Source: CAZKXX01 sp964556705 | GTDB taxonomy: Bacteria > Acidobacteriota > Terriglobia > UBA7540 | NCBI GenBank assembly: GCA_964556705.1 | Contig: CAZKXX010000027.1 | Coordinates: 1-38,422 of the forward strand | Direction of reading: 5' to 3' | Length of the DNA stretch: 38,422 nt | Shown: in pieces, positions 7,275 to 15,785 of the stretch | Numbering within the stretch: position 1 is the stretch's first letter | Layout: every line of letters starts with the position of its first letter | The notes under the pieces: generated by a model | The model's input: the letters and a program-made list of their open reading frames with translations, nothing else | What the model was told of the DNA's origin: nothing | The model's database searches: none | Program-made: the position numbers and the translations under genes

Positions 7275-8218
7275 AAACCCAGAGTCTTGCGGACAAATTC
7301 CCGGCTCATCTTCCAGCTTTCGCGGAGCGGGCGCGTGGGCTTAAAACCACCTTCGTGCGCGAGTTCGATCATGGCGTGGCCGGAGAAATTGATTTCCTCG
7401 AGCGCCCTTCCGATGGCCGCATAGTCCATGTCGCCTTCAGCCAGCGATTCGGACCACTTGCCGTTCGCGTATTGATTGCGGAGGTGCAGAAACACAATCC
7501 TCTCGCCGTGCCGGCGGATAAAGTCCGCCGGGTCCGCGCCGCCGCGCACCAGCCAGTTCAGGTCAGGTCCCAGCTTGAGTTCCGGCACGCGCCTCAGATT
7601 TTCGCGAAGCTCGTATTCATCGTTCTCGACTTCCCACGTGTGGTTGTGGACGTTCAGCGTGATGCCGTTTGAATCGCACAGGCGAATCAGTTTGCGAAGC
7701 ATCTCGGCCTGAGCATCGAGCTGCTCCGGTGTTTTCACGCCCCGAGCGCGGTTGGACGTAGCGCCGAACGTCTTCCCGCCCAGTTTGGCAAGCCGGCTGA
7801 TGACGGTCTCCGCGTCCGCAAGAATCTCCGAGTGCTTTTCGCGGTTCCACAGGTCCGCGCTGTAAGACGTCCCGATGACGGCAAGAGCATGTTTCTCGGC
7901 AAGCTCGCCGATGCGCTCGACGGCGTCCGCGTGGCGAAGGCACAGGTGCATCACCTCGATCCCGTCGAGCCCCGCGTATTTCATGTCCGCGAAGGCTTCG
8001 GGCAGGACCGGCGTCGGGTCGTATCCAGGTTGTGGAGCGGCATAGACCCAGACGTGCCCGCCGACCACAACGTGTCGTGAGGGTCTCGCGAAGCCGCGGC
8101 CTGCGGCCAGAGCGAGGGCCGCGCCCGCGGCGGCCAGGAATCCACGGCGCGTCGGGTTGCAGCTTTGGCGTGTCGGGCGTTCGCAATGGGGGAGAGAAGA
8201 GTTTGTGAGGTTTTTCAT
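7271..8218 (-). CDS. Tat-exported sugar phosphate isomerase/epimerase-like TIM barrel
   Basis: This 315-residue protein has a twin-arginine signal (TRRGFLAAAG at about 23-32, then an Ala-rich stretch), so it should fold in the cytoplasm and be exported. The mature part is a xylose-isomerase-like TIM barrel (AP endonuclease family 2). Likely metal ligands are in VHNHTWEVEN, LGPDLNW, VFLHLRN and AMIELAHE. The ATG at 8218 has GGAGGAA about 8 nt upstream. It forms one edge of a sugar-handling cluster that also contains two further barrels of this fold and an exported Gfo/Idh protein. Members of this fold include isomerases, epimerases and the more recently described 3-keto-glycoside lyases; the actual reaction cannot be read from sequence. 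Confidence 0.85.
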   Translation of the reverse strand: MKNLTNSSLPHCERPTRQSCNPTRRGFLAAAGAALALAAGRGFARPSRHVVVGGHVWVYAAPQPGYDPTPVLPEAFADMKYAGLDGIEVMHLCLRHADAVERIGELAEKHALAVIGTSYSADLWNREKHSEILADAETVISRLAKLGGKTFGATSNRARGVKTPEQLDAQAEMLRKLIRLCDSNGITLNVHNHTWEVENDEYELRENLRRVPELKLGPDLNWLVRGGADPADFIRRHGERIVFLHLRNQYANGKWSESLAEGDMDYAAIGRALEEINFSGHAMIELAHEGGFKPTRPLRESWKMSREFVRKTLGF

Positions 8219-8375
8219 GACGGTTCCTCCTCGGCGCTCGGGCGAGTCCGGGACTTTTCTTGTAGCACGGACCGGGCGTTGATGGTACGCCTTTAAACAG
8301 CAGACATTCGCAGGAAACTCTCCGGACACGAAGTCATTTCACACCCGCGCGCGGCCGGAAAAGGTTTGAGCCGTA

Positions 8376-8404
8376 TTGTCGGCGGGCGAGGAGGGTGTTA
8401 TAGA
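8376..8404 (+). promoter_or_regulatory. Candidate promoter of the glycosidase-like gene
   Basis: TTGTCG, 17 nt, TATAGA, with the -10 box ending 46 nt before the ATG at 8451. Moderate match to consensus. Confidence 0.4.
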
Positions 8405-8450
8405 TGAGCGGGCGCAGGCGGTCAAAAACCCGGGGGAGCACATTTTCCAG

Positions 8451-9539
8451 ATGAATCGGCGGGAGTTTCTGGCGACAACCTGCATGGGCGCGCTGATTTC
8501 CGGGAACGCGCAGGCGGCGCGCCGTCGAACGAGCATCACGATCGAAGGCGACCGGTTCCTCATCAACGGACGTCCGACCTACGAGGGACAGACCTTCCGC
8601 GAGATGAAGGTCGAAGGTCTGTTGATGAACTCCCGCATGGTGCAGGGCATCTTCGACGACCTCAATCCTGAAACCCGTTCTCGCTGGGCGTATCCGGACA
8701 CCGGCCGGTGGGACCCGCAGCGAAACACGCGCGAGTTTCTCCTGGCGATGCCGGAATGGCGGCGGCATGGCCTGCTGAGCTTCACGATCAACCTGCAAGG
8801 CGGCTGCCCGCACGGGTACTGCCAGGAACAGCCGTGGCAGAACAGCGCTTTTCTTCCCGATGGGCTGCTGCGCGGAGATTATCTGCGGCGGCTGGAGCGG
8901 ATTCTGCACCGCGCCGACGAACTGGGGATGGCGCCGATCGTGGGTTATTTCTATTTCGGTCAGGACGAGCGCCTTCGCAACGAATCGGCCGTCCGGCGCG
9001 GCGTCCGGGAGGCGACCGAGTGGCTGCTGCGCAAGGGATTCACGAACGTGATCGTCGAAATCAACAACGAATGCGACGTGCGCGCTTACGACCACGACAT
9101 CCTGAAGCCCCCGCGCGTTCACGAACTCATCGAGTACGCGAAGAGCCTTCGGCGGGGCGGGCGGCGGCTCAACGTGGGCACGAGTTTTGGCGGCGGGAGC
9201 GTTCCCACGGATAACGTGGTTGCCGCGTCCGACTTCATCCTGATGCATGGCAACGGCGTTGAGGACCCGGCGCGCATCGCCGCGATGGTGGAGGAGGTCC
9301 GCGAACGCCCGAGTTACCGCCCGATGCCCGTGCTCTTCAATGAGGACGACCATTTCGATTTCGACAAGCCGACGAACAACATGCTCGCCGCGCTCTCGCG
9401 TTACGCCTCGTGGGGCTACTTCGACCCGGGAAAGAACAACTACCGCGACGGCTACCAGTGTCCGCCGGTCAACTGGGACATCAACACGGAAAGAAAAATG
9501 GCGTTCTTCGGGCTTCTGAAGGAAGTGACGGGGGTTTGA
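8451..9539 (+). CDS. Putative exported glycoside hydrolase (clan GH-A-like)
   Basis: This 362-residue protein begins MNRREFLATT, a Tat-like signal with a short hydrophobic part and an AQA cleavage site near residue 22. The mature protein starts with ITIEGDRFLINGRPT, a strand pattern common at the front of cellulase-like TIM barrels. Two acidic sites fit a retaining clan GH-A enzyme: E207 in EINNECD (an Asn-Glu pair as for the acid/base) and E298 in VLFNEDD (possible nucleophile). I do not recognise the exact family or substrate. GGGGGAG lies about 12 nt upstream of the ATG. It stands divergently next to one exported isomerase and 80 nt before a second barrel gene. Confidence 0.65.
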   Translation: MNRREFLATTCMGALISGNAQAARRRTSITIEGDRFLINGRPTYEGQTFREMKVEGLLMNSRMVQGIFDDLNPETRSRWAYPDTGRWDPQRNTREFLLAMPEWRRHGLLSFTINLQGGCPHGYCQEQPWQNSAFLPDGLLRGDYLRRLERILHRADELGMAPIVGYFYFGQDERLRNESAVRRGVREATEWLLRKGFTNVIVEINNECDVRAYDHDILKPPRVHELIEYAKSLRRGGRRLNVGTSFGGGSVPTDNVVAASDFILMHGNGVEDPARIAAMVEEVRERPSYRPMPVLFNEDDHFDFDKPTNNMLAALSRYASWGYFDPGKNNYRDGYQCPPVNWDINTERKMAFFGLLKEVTGV

Positions 9540-9619
9540 GAAGTCCGCCGCCGTTTCCGCGTTGACCGGCGTGAGGAGCGGGAGCGGGACCGCCGGAGCC
9601 GAGAAGAGGAGAATCAGCG

Positions 9620-10543
9620 ATGAGCAACCCGACGCAATCTGCGGCGCCTTTGGACCGATCGCCGAAGCGATACGACATGAAAAAGTCCATCAACCTCTGG
9701 GCGTTTCCTTACCCGCAGCGGATGACGGTGGCGGAATGTTTTGCACTCGCGGCCCGCGCGGGGTTCGACGCGGTCGAGGTCAATTTCGACCTGGAAGGCG
9801 AGATTTCGCCGAGCTCGACGGAGAAAAGTCTGGCGGGCCTGCGAGCCGCGGCCGAAAGAGCGGGCGTGGAGATTGCCGGCGTCTGCTCGTTCCTGTTCTG
9901 GCCGTTTTCGATGACGGCGAATGAAGAGTCCCGGCGCCAGCGCGGGCTGGAACTCGCCGAAAAAATGATTCACGCCGCGCACCATCTCGGCACCGACAAC
10001 CAGCTCGTGGTTCCGGGCGCGGTTTACGCGCCGTGGGTGAAGGAAGTCACGGAAGTGCCCTACGATGTCTGCGACCGTCGCGCCCGTGAGGCGGTGCGCA
10101 AACTGCTTCCCACCGCCGAAAAGCTGGGCGTGCATCTGAACATCGAAAACATCTTTTTCAACGCCTACCTGATGAGCCCGCCCGACCTGATTGAGTTCGT
10201 GGACAGCTTCAAGAGCCCCTTCGTCCACGTTCATTTCGACACGGGCAACATCGCGCCCGTGCAGTTTCCCGAGCACTGGATTCCGCTGCTCGGCTCGCGC
10301 ATCCGCAACGTGCACCTCAAAGAATGGTCGAAGGCGGGAACGGATTTCACGTTGCAGGGCTTCCGCCCGCTGCTCGACGGCACCACAAACTGGCCGGCGG
10401 TGATGGACGCTTTCGAAGCCATCGGCTACCGCAGCTACATGACGTTTGAATACTTCCATCCCTTTCCGCACTATCCGGAAGCTTTGATTTACCAGGCCTC
10501 GGACGCGCTCGACCGCATCCTGGGCCGGCCCGCGCGCGGCTGA
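9620..10543 (+). CDS. Sugar phosphate isomerase/epimerase-like TIM barrel, cytoplasmic
   Basis: This 307-residue xylose-isomerase-like barrel has no signal peptide, unlike its two neighbours of the same fold, so it should act in the cytoplasm. Metal-binding positions expected for the fold are seen: E in LNIENIFF, H and D in HVHFDTGN, H in NVHLKEW and E in MTFEYFHP. The sequence looks closest to hexulose or inosose-type epimerases and isomerases, but a specific product name is not justified. GAGGAGA lies 8 nt upstream of the ATG. It probably forms one transcription unit with the glycosidase-like gene before it. Confidence 0.88.
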   Translation: MSNPTQSAAPLDRSPKRYDMKKSINLWAFPYPQRMTVAECFALAARAGFDAVEVNFDLEGEISPSSTEKSLAGLRAAAERAGVEIAGVCSFLFWPFSMTANEESRRQRGLELAEKMIHAAHHLGTDNQLVVPGAVYAPWVKEVTEVPYDVCDRRAREAVRKLLPTAEKLGVHLNIENIFFNAYLMSPPDLIEFVDSFKSPFVHVHFDTGNIAPVQFPEHWIPLLGSRIRNVHLKEWSKAGTDFTLQGFRPLLDGTTNWPAVMDAFEAIGYRSYMTFEYFHPFPHYPEALIYQASDALDRILGRPARG

Positions 10544-10682
10544 TTGGAGCTGCAAAACGGCGAGCGCTTTGAGCTGTTGCCGGGGTCTGTGACCGCCGCG
10601 TTTCAAGGGCGCTCATCGAGCGCTGCGACAGAAGACGGCTGCACAGGGCAGGACAACGGGTGTGTCGGCGCGCTCCGAACCT

Positions 10683-11192
10683 CTACGTCGCAGGTTCGGC
10701 GGCCGGGGGAGCGGCGGGGACCGGACTGTTCGCGGAAGGCCCCCAATTTGCTTCGCGGATCGCGTCAACGTCCGGCGAACACTCGCGGCGCTCCTTGAGG
10801 TAGGCGATGGCCCGCGCCAGCGGCCAGCCGCGCTGCCGGTGAAGGTAGGCAATCACCACCGTCGGCGAGCGGCTCGCGCCCGCCGTGCAATGGACGTAGG
10901 CGGTGTGTCCGGCGGAAAGCAGGCGGTCGAGTTCGCGCACGCATTCCGGGAGCTTCGCCGTGAGGTCCTGGGAATTGAAGTCCTCCACGGAAATCCGCGA
11001 CAGCTCGACGCCCTCAGAGCGGTACTTCTCTTCGAGCGCCGGCCAATCCACGTTGAAGGCGGCGAGGTCATCGTCGGTCTGAAGGTTCAGCACGGCGGTG
11101 ACGCCGCACTGTTTGCTCAGACGGGCGACATCCTCCGGCACGCGCGGAAACGAGCCGACGTAGAGGTCCGGAAAGATCTCAACGTAGTCCAT
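10683..11192 (-). CDS. Dual-specificity protein phosphatase
   Basis: This 169-residue cysteine phosphatase has the P-loop HCTAGASRSP (C102, R108) and a likely general-acid Asp71 in SVEDF. After the catalytic loop comes TVVIAYLHRQRGWPLARAIA, which resembles plant-type glucan and starch phosphatases; the CTAG core also matches that group, although their usual Gly before the Arg is Ser here. It could remove phosphate from proteins or from polysaccharide. The last 20 residues are a Pro/Ala tail. No signal peptide. It sits between carbohydrate genes, which slightly favours a glucan-related role; that is inference. The ribosome site is weak. Confidence 0.85.
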   Translation of the reverse strand: MDYVEIFPDLYVGSFPRVPEDVARLSKQCGVTAVLNLQTDDDLAAFNVDWPALEEKYRSEGVELSRISVEDFNSQDLTAKLPECVRELDRLLSAGHTAYVHCTAGASRSPTVVIAYLHRQRGWPLARAIAYLKERRECSPDVDAIREANWGPSANSPVPAAPPAAEPAT

Positions 11193-11316
11193 ACGGGGTA
11201 GTTTCGCCCTGCTTGCGACCGCCGGATGCGTGACGGCCCATCCGGTCAGTCCTATTGGATTTCAAAGGCCCTGATGTGGTTGCCTTTCGAATATTTTTGT
11301 CCGCAGCCGGGCGCGG

Positions 11317-12798
11317 TTAAACGATCCCAAGCCCCGGCCCGGTGAGGTTGGAGGTATCCATCGTCCCGTCCTTGATGACGAAGATGCCGGGAAATTTCCG
11401 CTGCCACGGTGCATTCGCAGCAGGGACGTACTGGCGGGCGTTGGCTTCAAGCGTCGTGGCGCCGGGCGTATGCGCGGTGAGGGAAGCCGAGTGGAGCAGC
11501 GCGGCGCCCGGGCACGTCAGGTCCTGCACGCAAAGAAACATTCCGAATTTCTGGGCGGCGGCCGCCGTCAGGATGGACTGCGTCTGACCCTTGCAGGCCT
11601 TGAGCGCCACTCCGGTATATCCCATCTCGCGGGCGAGCAGGAGGGATTCGAGGTCCGTAATCGCCTCGTCGGCGACGACGGGGAGAATTTTGGCGGCCTC
11701 GTGCATGGCGTTCGCGCGGTCCGCCTTCAAATCCCGCCGCGTCGGCTGCTCGACGTACTGGATGTGGCCGAAACCGTTGGGCGTTCCTTCCCGAACACGG
11801 TTCAGAAATTCGAGGAGATACCCGACGTTCGGGCAGCGCTCGTTGAAATCGAGGCAGTAGCGCCAGCGGCTGGCGCCGCGCTTGCCGAGTTCCTCGCGGG
11901 CGATGCGGTCCACGGCCAGCGTCCGCTCGATGTCCCACTCGAGGTCGTCTCCGTTCAATTTGATCTTGAAGTGCGTGATGCCATTCGAGGCGATCCATTC
12001 GGGGAGCGTTTCCGGCAGACCGTCGTTGAGGCGCGCGGCCAGGTCTGCTTCCGTCAGAGGGTCGGCGGCGCCGACGGAATGATAGACGGCGAGACGAGGT
12101 TTGGGGCCCTTCAACATGTATTCTTCCGCATACTGGCCCTGGAAATCCCGAGTCAGAAACTCGGAAAGGTCGCGCGGCAGGAAGCGGCGTCCGTAAGTGA
12201 GATAGCAGCTTCGGCCGTGCAGCTTGCCATAGGCGTCGTGGAGCGCGGCGTCGAAGGGGCTGGCCGTGACCAGCACGGCCAGCTTGGGAATGGGTTCGGG
12301 CAGGTCGAGTTCGCGGCTCAGCTCCGCCGCGGCCTTGACGTATTCAGGTTCGAGTCCGTGGGTGAGTTCGATGGGATGGCCCCACTCCCGACATTCGCGC
12401 ATCCGGCGCGCCACGCGGTTCGCGAGCTTCTTCATGGCGTTCAACGTGAGATCGTAGGGAAGCGTCCGGGAAGGGAAGGCCCAGACGTTGCCGAGCGACA
12501 TGGAACTGAAGCCGCGAGTGCGGCGGCCGCTCGAGTCTTCGACGTCGCAGTGAACGTTGAGCAGCGTGACGCGGTCCACGGGCACGCCGCCGAACTTGTA
12601 GGGCATACGGTAAAGAAACTCCTCGAACTCGAAGGTGACTTCGCTAATACGCACGTCGGTTCGGCGCGGTGAACGCTGGACCTGCGTCGCGACCGCGCGG
12701 GCCCGTGCCGCCAGGCAGCCCAGTCCGGCCGCCGCGCCGGTGAGAAACTGCCGCCGGGGAATTCCGGCCTTGAAGCGGGTTTTCGATGCGTTTTTCAT
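11317..12798 (-). CDS. Tat-exported enolase-superfamily protein
   Basis: This 493-residue protein has a twin-arginine signal at the N-terminus (IPRRQFLTGAAAG, 13-25). Its C-terminal barrel belongs to the enolase/mandelate racemase superfamily. The pattern fits the muconate-lactonising/dipeptide-epimerase subgroup: KIK at 278-280, metal ligands D317 (CLDFNE), E350 (YVEQP) and D377/E378 (VADEAI), and the second-side lysine in ALKACKGQ (400-403). Such enzymes abstract a proton next to a carboxylate, giving dehydration, epimerisation or cycloisomerisation of acid sugars or similar. It is longer than typical (about 370) because of the signal and an extended capping region. Export by Tat is unusual for the superfamily. 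It is followed by 124 nt without features before the phosphatase gene. Confidence 0.85.
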   Translation of the reverse strand: MKNASKTRFKAGIPRRQFLTGAAAGLGCLAARARAVATQVQRSPRRTDVRISEVTFEFEEFLYRMPYKFGGVPVDRVTLLNVHCDVEDSSGRRTRGFSSMSLGNVWAFPSRTLPYDLTLNAMKKLANRVARRMRECREWGHPIELTHGLEPEYVKAAAELSRELDLPEPIPKLAVLVTASPFDAALHDAYGKLHGRSCYLTYGRRFLPRDLSEFLTRDFQGQYAEEYMLKGPKPRLAVYHSVGAADPLTEADLAARLNDGLPETLPEWIASNGITHFKIKLNGDDLEWDIERTLAVDRIAREELGKRGASRWRYCLDFNERCPNVGYLLEFLNRVREGTPNGFGHIQYVEQPTRRDLKADRANAMHEAAKILPVVADEAITDLESLLLAREMGYTGVALKACKGQTQSILTAAAAQKFGMFLCVQDLTCPGAALLHSASLTAHTPGATTLEANARQYVPAANAPWQRKFPGIFVIKDGTMDTSNLTGPGLGIV

Positions 12799-12824
12799 CG
12801 TTCCGAGGTGGGTCCGCCGGCCTT

Positions 12825-13835
12825 CTACGGACGCAGCCTCCCCGCAAGGGATGACCGGCCGCTGCCGGAGTACGCCGCGCGCAGCCCGCTCTTCAGAAAT
12901 TCCAAATCACGTTTCGTCGCCGCGAGCGTTTCCTTTTCATGAACTCCGGGTTCCGCGCCCGCAATCTCGTACTCGATGTGGAGCGAAATCGGCCCGGCGA
13001 AACCGCTGCGGCCCAGCGCGGAGAAGAAGTATTTCCAGTCCACAATCCCCTCTCCGAGGGGGCAATTCCCGTCGCGCCAGCCTTTCGGGGTTTTCTGCCA
13101 CACGCAGTCTTTGATGGCGACCATTTTCAGGCGAGCGAGGGCGAGGTGCAACGCGCTCTTCCACGCGCCGCCTCCGCCTTCTGCCGAAGCGTGGCGCGGG
13201 TCGAAATAATAGCCGGCCCAGCGTGAATCGAGCGGCTCGATGAACGCCGCGGCGTCCCAGAGCGCCGCGCCGATATAGTCTGTGTGATTGTGGAAGCCCG
13301 CCTGCATTCCTGTTTCGGCGGCGAGCCCTGCCAGGCTCTTGAAGTCGGCGCCGGCTCGGTCGCGCTCGGCCCGCACGTTTTCGTATTTGTAATAGTAATA
13401 GCCCGCCTTGAAGAAGCGAATGCCGAGCTGGGCCGCGGTGGTGAGGATGGGCCGCGCGGCTGGGTCGTCCGCTGAGGTCAGAGCTGTCGTGATCATGGGC
13501 ACGTCGAGCCCCGCCTCGCGAATGGCCGCCACGGCTTTCGGGAGGTCTTCCGCGGCGCGGTCCGGAGCGACGTGGCCGCCCTTGCGGACGGTCAGGTCCA
13601 CCCCGTCGAAGCCCAGTTCCTTGCAGGCCCTTCCCAGGCCGCTCCAGTCTTGTTTCGGGAGGGCTTTTGAGAAGAAACAGAGCTTCCCCGGAAAACCTCC
13701 GGCGCCCGCTTCGGCAAGCAGGGACGAATCCAGCGAGGCGCTCGCCAGCGACCCGGCCGCGGCGGATTGCAGAAAGCGCCGTCGCGAGATTGCCGGAGTA
13801 GCGGTCACTGGCAGTGCTGGCTTATTTGGTTTCAT
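12825..13835 (-). CDS. Tat-exported sugar phosphate isomerase/epimerase-like TIM barrel
   Basis: This 336-residue protein is the second exported barrel of the cluster. The Tat signal is ISRRRFLQSAAAGS (16-29). The mature part has the xylose-isomerase-like fold with likely ligands in AGFHNHTD, YYFDPRH and SLHIEYE. The position that is His in many relatives reads VAIKDCVW, with Lys-Asp, as is common in exported members of this group. AGAGGTG lies about 7 nt upstream of the ATG. It lies 26 nt upstream of the enolase-superfamily gene and 27 nt downstream of the Gfo/Idh gene; the three are almost certainly co-transcribed. Confidence 0.87.
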   Translation of the reverse strand: MKPNKPALPVTATPAISRRRFLQSAAAGSLASASLDSSLLAEAGAGGFPGKLCFFSKALPKQDWSGLGRACKELGFDGVDLTVRKGGHVAPDRAAEDLPKAVAAIREAGLDVPMITTALTSADDPAARPILTTAAQLGIRFFKAGYYYYKYENVRAERDRAGADFKSLAGLAAETGMQAGFHNHTDYIGAALWDAAAFIEPLDSRWAGYYFDPRHASAEGGGGAWKSALHLALARLKMVAIKDCVWQKTPKGWRDGNCPLGEGIVDWKYFFSALGRSGFAGPISLHIEYEIAGAEPGVHEKETLAATKRDLEFLKSGLRAAYSGSGRSSLAGRLRP

Positions 13836-13862
13836 GCTTCACCTCTCGCGACGAAACGCTGC

Positions 13863-15212
13863 TCAGATCTCGGGCAACCGATACGGGTCGCGATACGCAT
13901 AACTTAACAAGCGGTTCGCGGCGGGGTGGTTCGTGAACCGTTCCGAGATCGAATCCCATTCGAGATAAGCCTTCATGCGGTGAGCAATCAGGCCGATGAG
14001 ACTCGGGACGTTGCTGCGATGGCCGGTCTCGATATCGCAGTTGGGAGTTGCGCGGCTGCGAACGCAATCGAGGAAGTTGCGCGCGTGGTCTGCGGTGCCA
14101 TCCGAACCCTTGCCGCGCTTCGGCTCGATTGCTGCCTTGCGACCTTCGCGATATTGCCGGCTGAGGGTGCGGTCGAGCGGCGTCAGGGCGGGGAATTCGC
14201 GGTCCGTCAGAACTTCGGGCACCACTTCGTAGCCGTTCCAGGTGAGATACAAAGTTCCCTTCGTTCCGCGGATTTCGAGGTTCGAATGATGCCGGTCGGC
14301 GGGCGCGGCGTTGGTGTTGATTTGAGTGAAGCTGACAAGAATTCCGCCCGGATAGGTCCAGAGGACTTCCAGCGTATCGGGCACTTCACGATTGTCCTCG
14401 ACGGCGAGCTTTCCGCCCATGGCGGTGACCGCGATCGGAGTATCCACGCCGAGCGCCCAATGGGTGAAGTCCATGTAGTGGGTGCCGAAATTGGTGAGCT
14501 GCCCGCCGGAGTAATCCAGGAACCAGCGGAAGCGATAGAACGCGCGGTTGCGGTTGTAGGGCAGCTTGGGCGCCGGACCGAGCCATGCATCCCAATCGAA
14601 ACCGGCGGGGGGAGACTCGTCCGGAGGATTGCCGATGCCGCGCGGCCACTCGTTTTGAATGTGGAAGGAGCGGACGAATGTCACTTTGCCGAGGGCCCCG
14701 CTGCGGACGAGTTCGGCGGCTTCGCGGCAGAACGGGGTGGAGCGCCGCTGGAGCCCAACCTGCACGATGCGCCCGAATTTTCGCGCCACCTCCACCATGC
14801 GGCGACCTTCCTGAACGCACAACGAAAGCGGTTTCTCGACGTACACGTCCTTTCCGGCCTGGCAGGCGTGGATGGTCTGAAGAGCGTGCCAGTGGTCCGG
14901 TGTCGAAATGACCACGGCGTTCAGGTCTTTCAGTTCGAGAAGGCGGCGGTAATCCGTGAACCGACGCGGATTGCCGCCGACTTTCTTGGCGGCGAAAGCG
15001 AGGTAAGGCTCGTGGAGATCGCAGATCGCGGTTACCTGAGCATCCGAGTGTGAGAGAAATCCGTCGAGGACCTGGTCCCCGCGGTTTCCGAGGCCGATGA
15101 ACCCAAGTTGGATGCGATCGTCGGCGCCCCGTACCGAACGGCTGGAAATGGCTGCGGCGAGTCCCGCTCCGGCAATGGCCCGGCCGAACGCGCGCCGCGT
15201 CAGTTTGCTCAT
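13863..15212 (-). CDS. Tat-exported Gfo/Idh/MocA-family oxidoreductase
   Basis: This 449-residue NAD(P)-dependent oxidoreductase has a twin-arginine signal (LTRRAFGRAIAGAG, 4-17). It shows the Rossmann motif GFIGLGNRG (37-45), the family signature VEKPLS (125-130) and a C-terminal substrate-binding domain with GGQLTNFGTHYMDFTHW. Export by Tat allows it to leave the cytoplasm with its nucleotide bound. Family members oxidise or reduce sugars and sugar alcohols; exported forms in Bacteroidota, Planctomycetota and Acidobacteriota are often glycosidases or 3-keto-sugar enzymes. GGGAG lies 9 nt upstream of the ATG at 15212, which was chosen over an upstream ATG at 15230 because it begins directly before the Tat motif. 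It is the first gene of a three-gene operon. Confidence 0.88.
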   Translation of the reverse strand: MSKLTRRAFGRAIAGAGLAAAISSRSVRGADDRIQLGFIGLGNRGDQVLDGFLSHSDAQVTAICDLHEPYLAFAAKKVGGNPRRFTDYRRLLELKDLNAVVISTPDHWHALQTIHACQAGKDVYVEKPLSLCVQEGRRMVEVARKFGRIVQVGLQRRSTPFCREAAELVRSGALGKVTFVRSFHIQNEWPRGIGNPPDESPPAGFDWDAWLGPAPKLPYNRNRAFYRFRWFLDYSGGQLTNFGTHYMDFTHWALGVDTPIAVTAMGGKLAVEDNREVPDTLEVLWTYPGGILVSFTQINTNAAPADRHHSNLEIRGTKGTLYLTWNGYEVVPEVLTDREFPALTPLDRTLSRQYREGRKAAIEPKRGKGSDGTADHARNFLDCVRSRATPNCDIETGHRSNVPSLIGLIAHRMKAYLEWDSISERFTNHPAANRLLSYAYRDPYRLPEI

Positions 15213-15785
15213 GGCGCTCACTCCCTTCATGAAGTTCCGCGTCGCCGAATAATGAGGGGACAAGCTTAACTCAGGATGAATCCCGTGGAAATCGCAGGAG
15301 GGAGAATTCTGTCAGGCGGCATTTGGCCGAAGGGGGTTGCGCTTTCCCAGAAAAGAAAAGAGGGGGAAGTTCTGCTCCCCCCTCCAAGCGTCGGGTGTTG
15401 GGTCGAAACTCCGAGCGTGGCATTCGCGACGTTCTCGGTCAGAGAAACGCGCTTATGCTCGCTCGTGTTGACTAGAGGCACGAGAGCTGCCAAATGTCAG
15501 AAAGATTCTGACTTGCGCTAAGTAACCGCATATCACCACTTGCAGCGAGGAGGGGACAGATTTGAGGTCTTTCTTGTCAGGTGTTTTTCTCCGGAATTCC
15601 ATAATTCAAAGGCCCAAATACGGGTTTTTGCAGAGCGCTTCGCGAAGCGTAAGAAGATTCGGCCAAACTGCCTGCCGAAACTTCCGCTGTGACAGGAGCG
15701 TCGAGTTGGGAGGCGACACAAACTCGACGCCCCTGAAGCTTTGCATAAGGGAAGTAAATCGGGTCTGAAAAGTCCCCGCGTCCCA
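15213..15785. other. Gene-free stretch with small palindromes
   Basis: No convincing gene is found in these 573 bases. Two short perfect inverted repeats are present: GTCAGAA-AGA-TTCTGAC at 15496-15512 and CGCTTCGCGAAGCG at 15636-15649. Near the two ends of 15548-15785 are oppositely oriented GGGGAC motifs (GGGGACAGATTTGAGG on plus; GGGGACTTTTCAGACC on minus), which resembles a decayed small mobile element, but no transposase sequence can be read. Confidence 0.4.
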
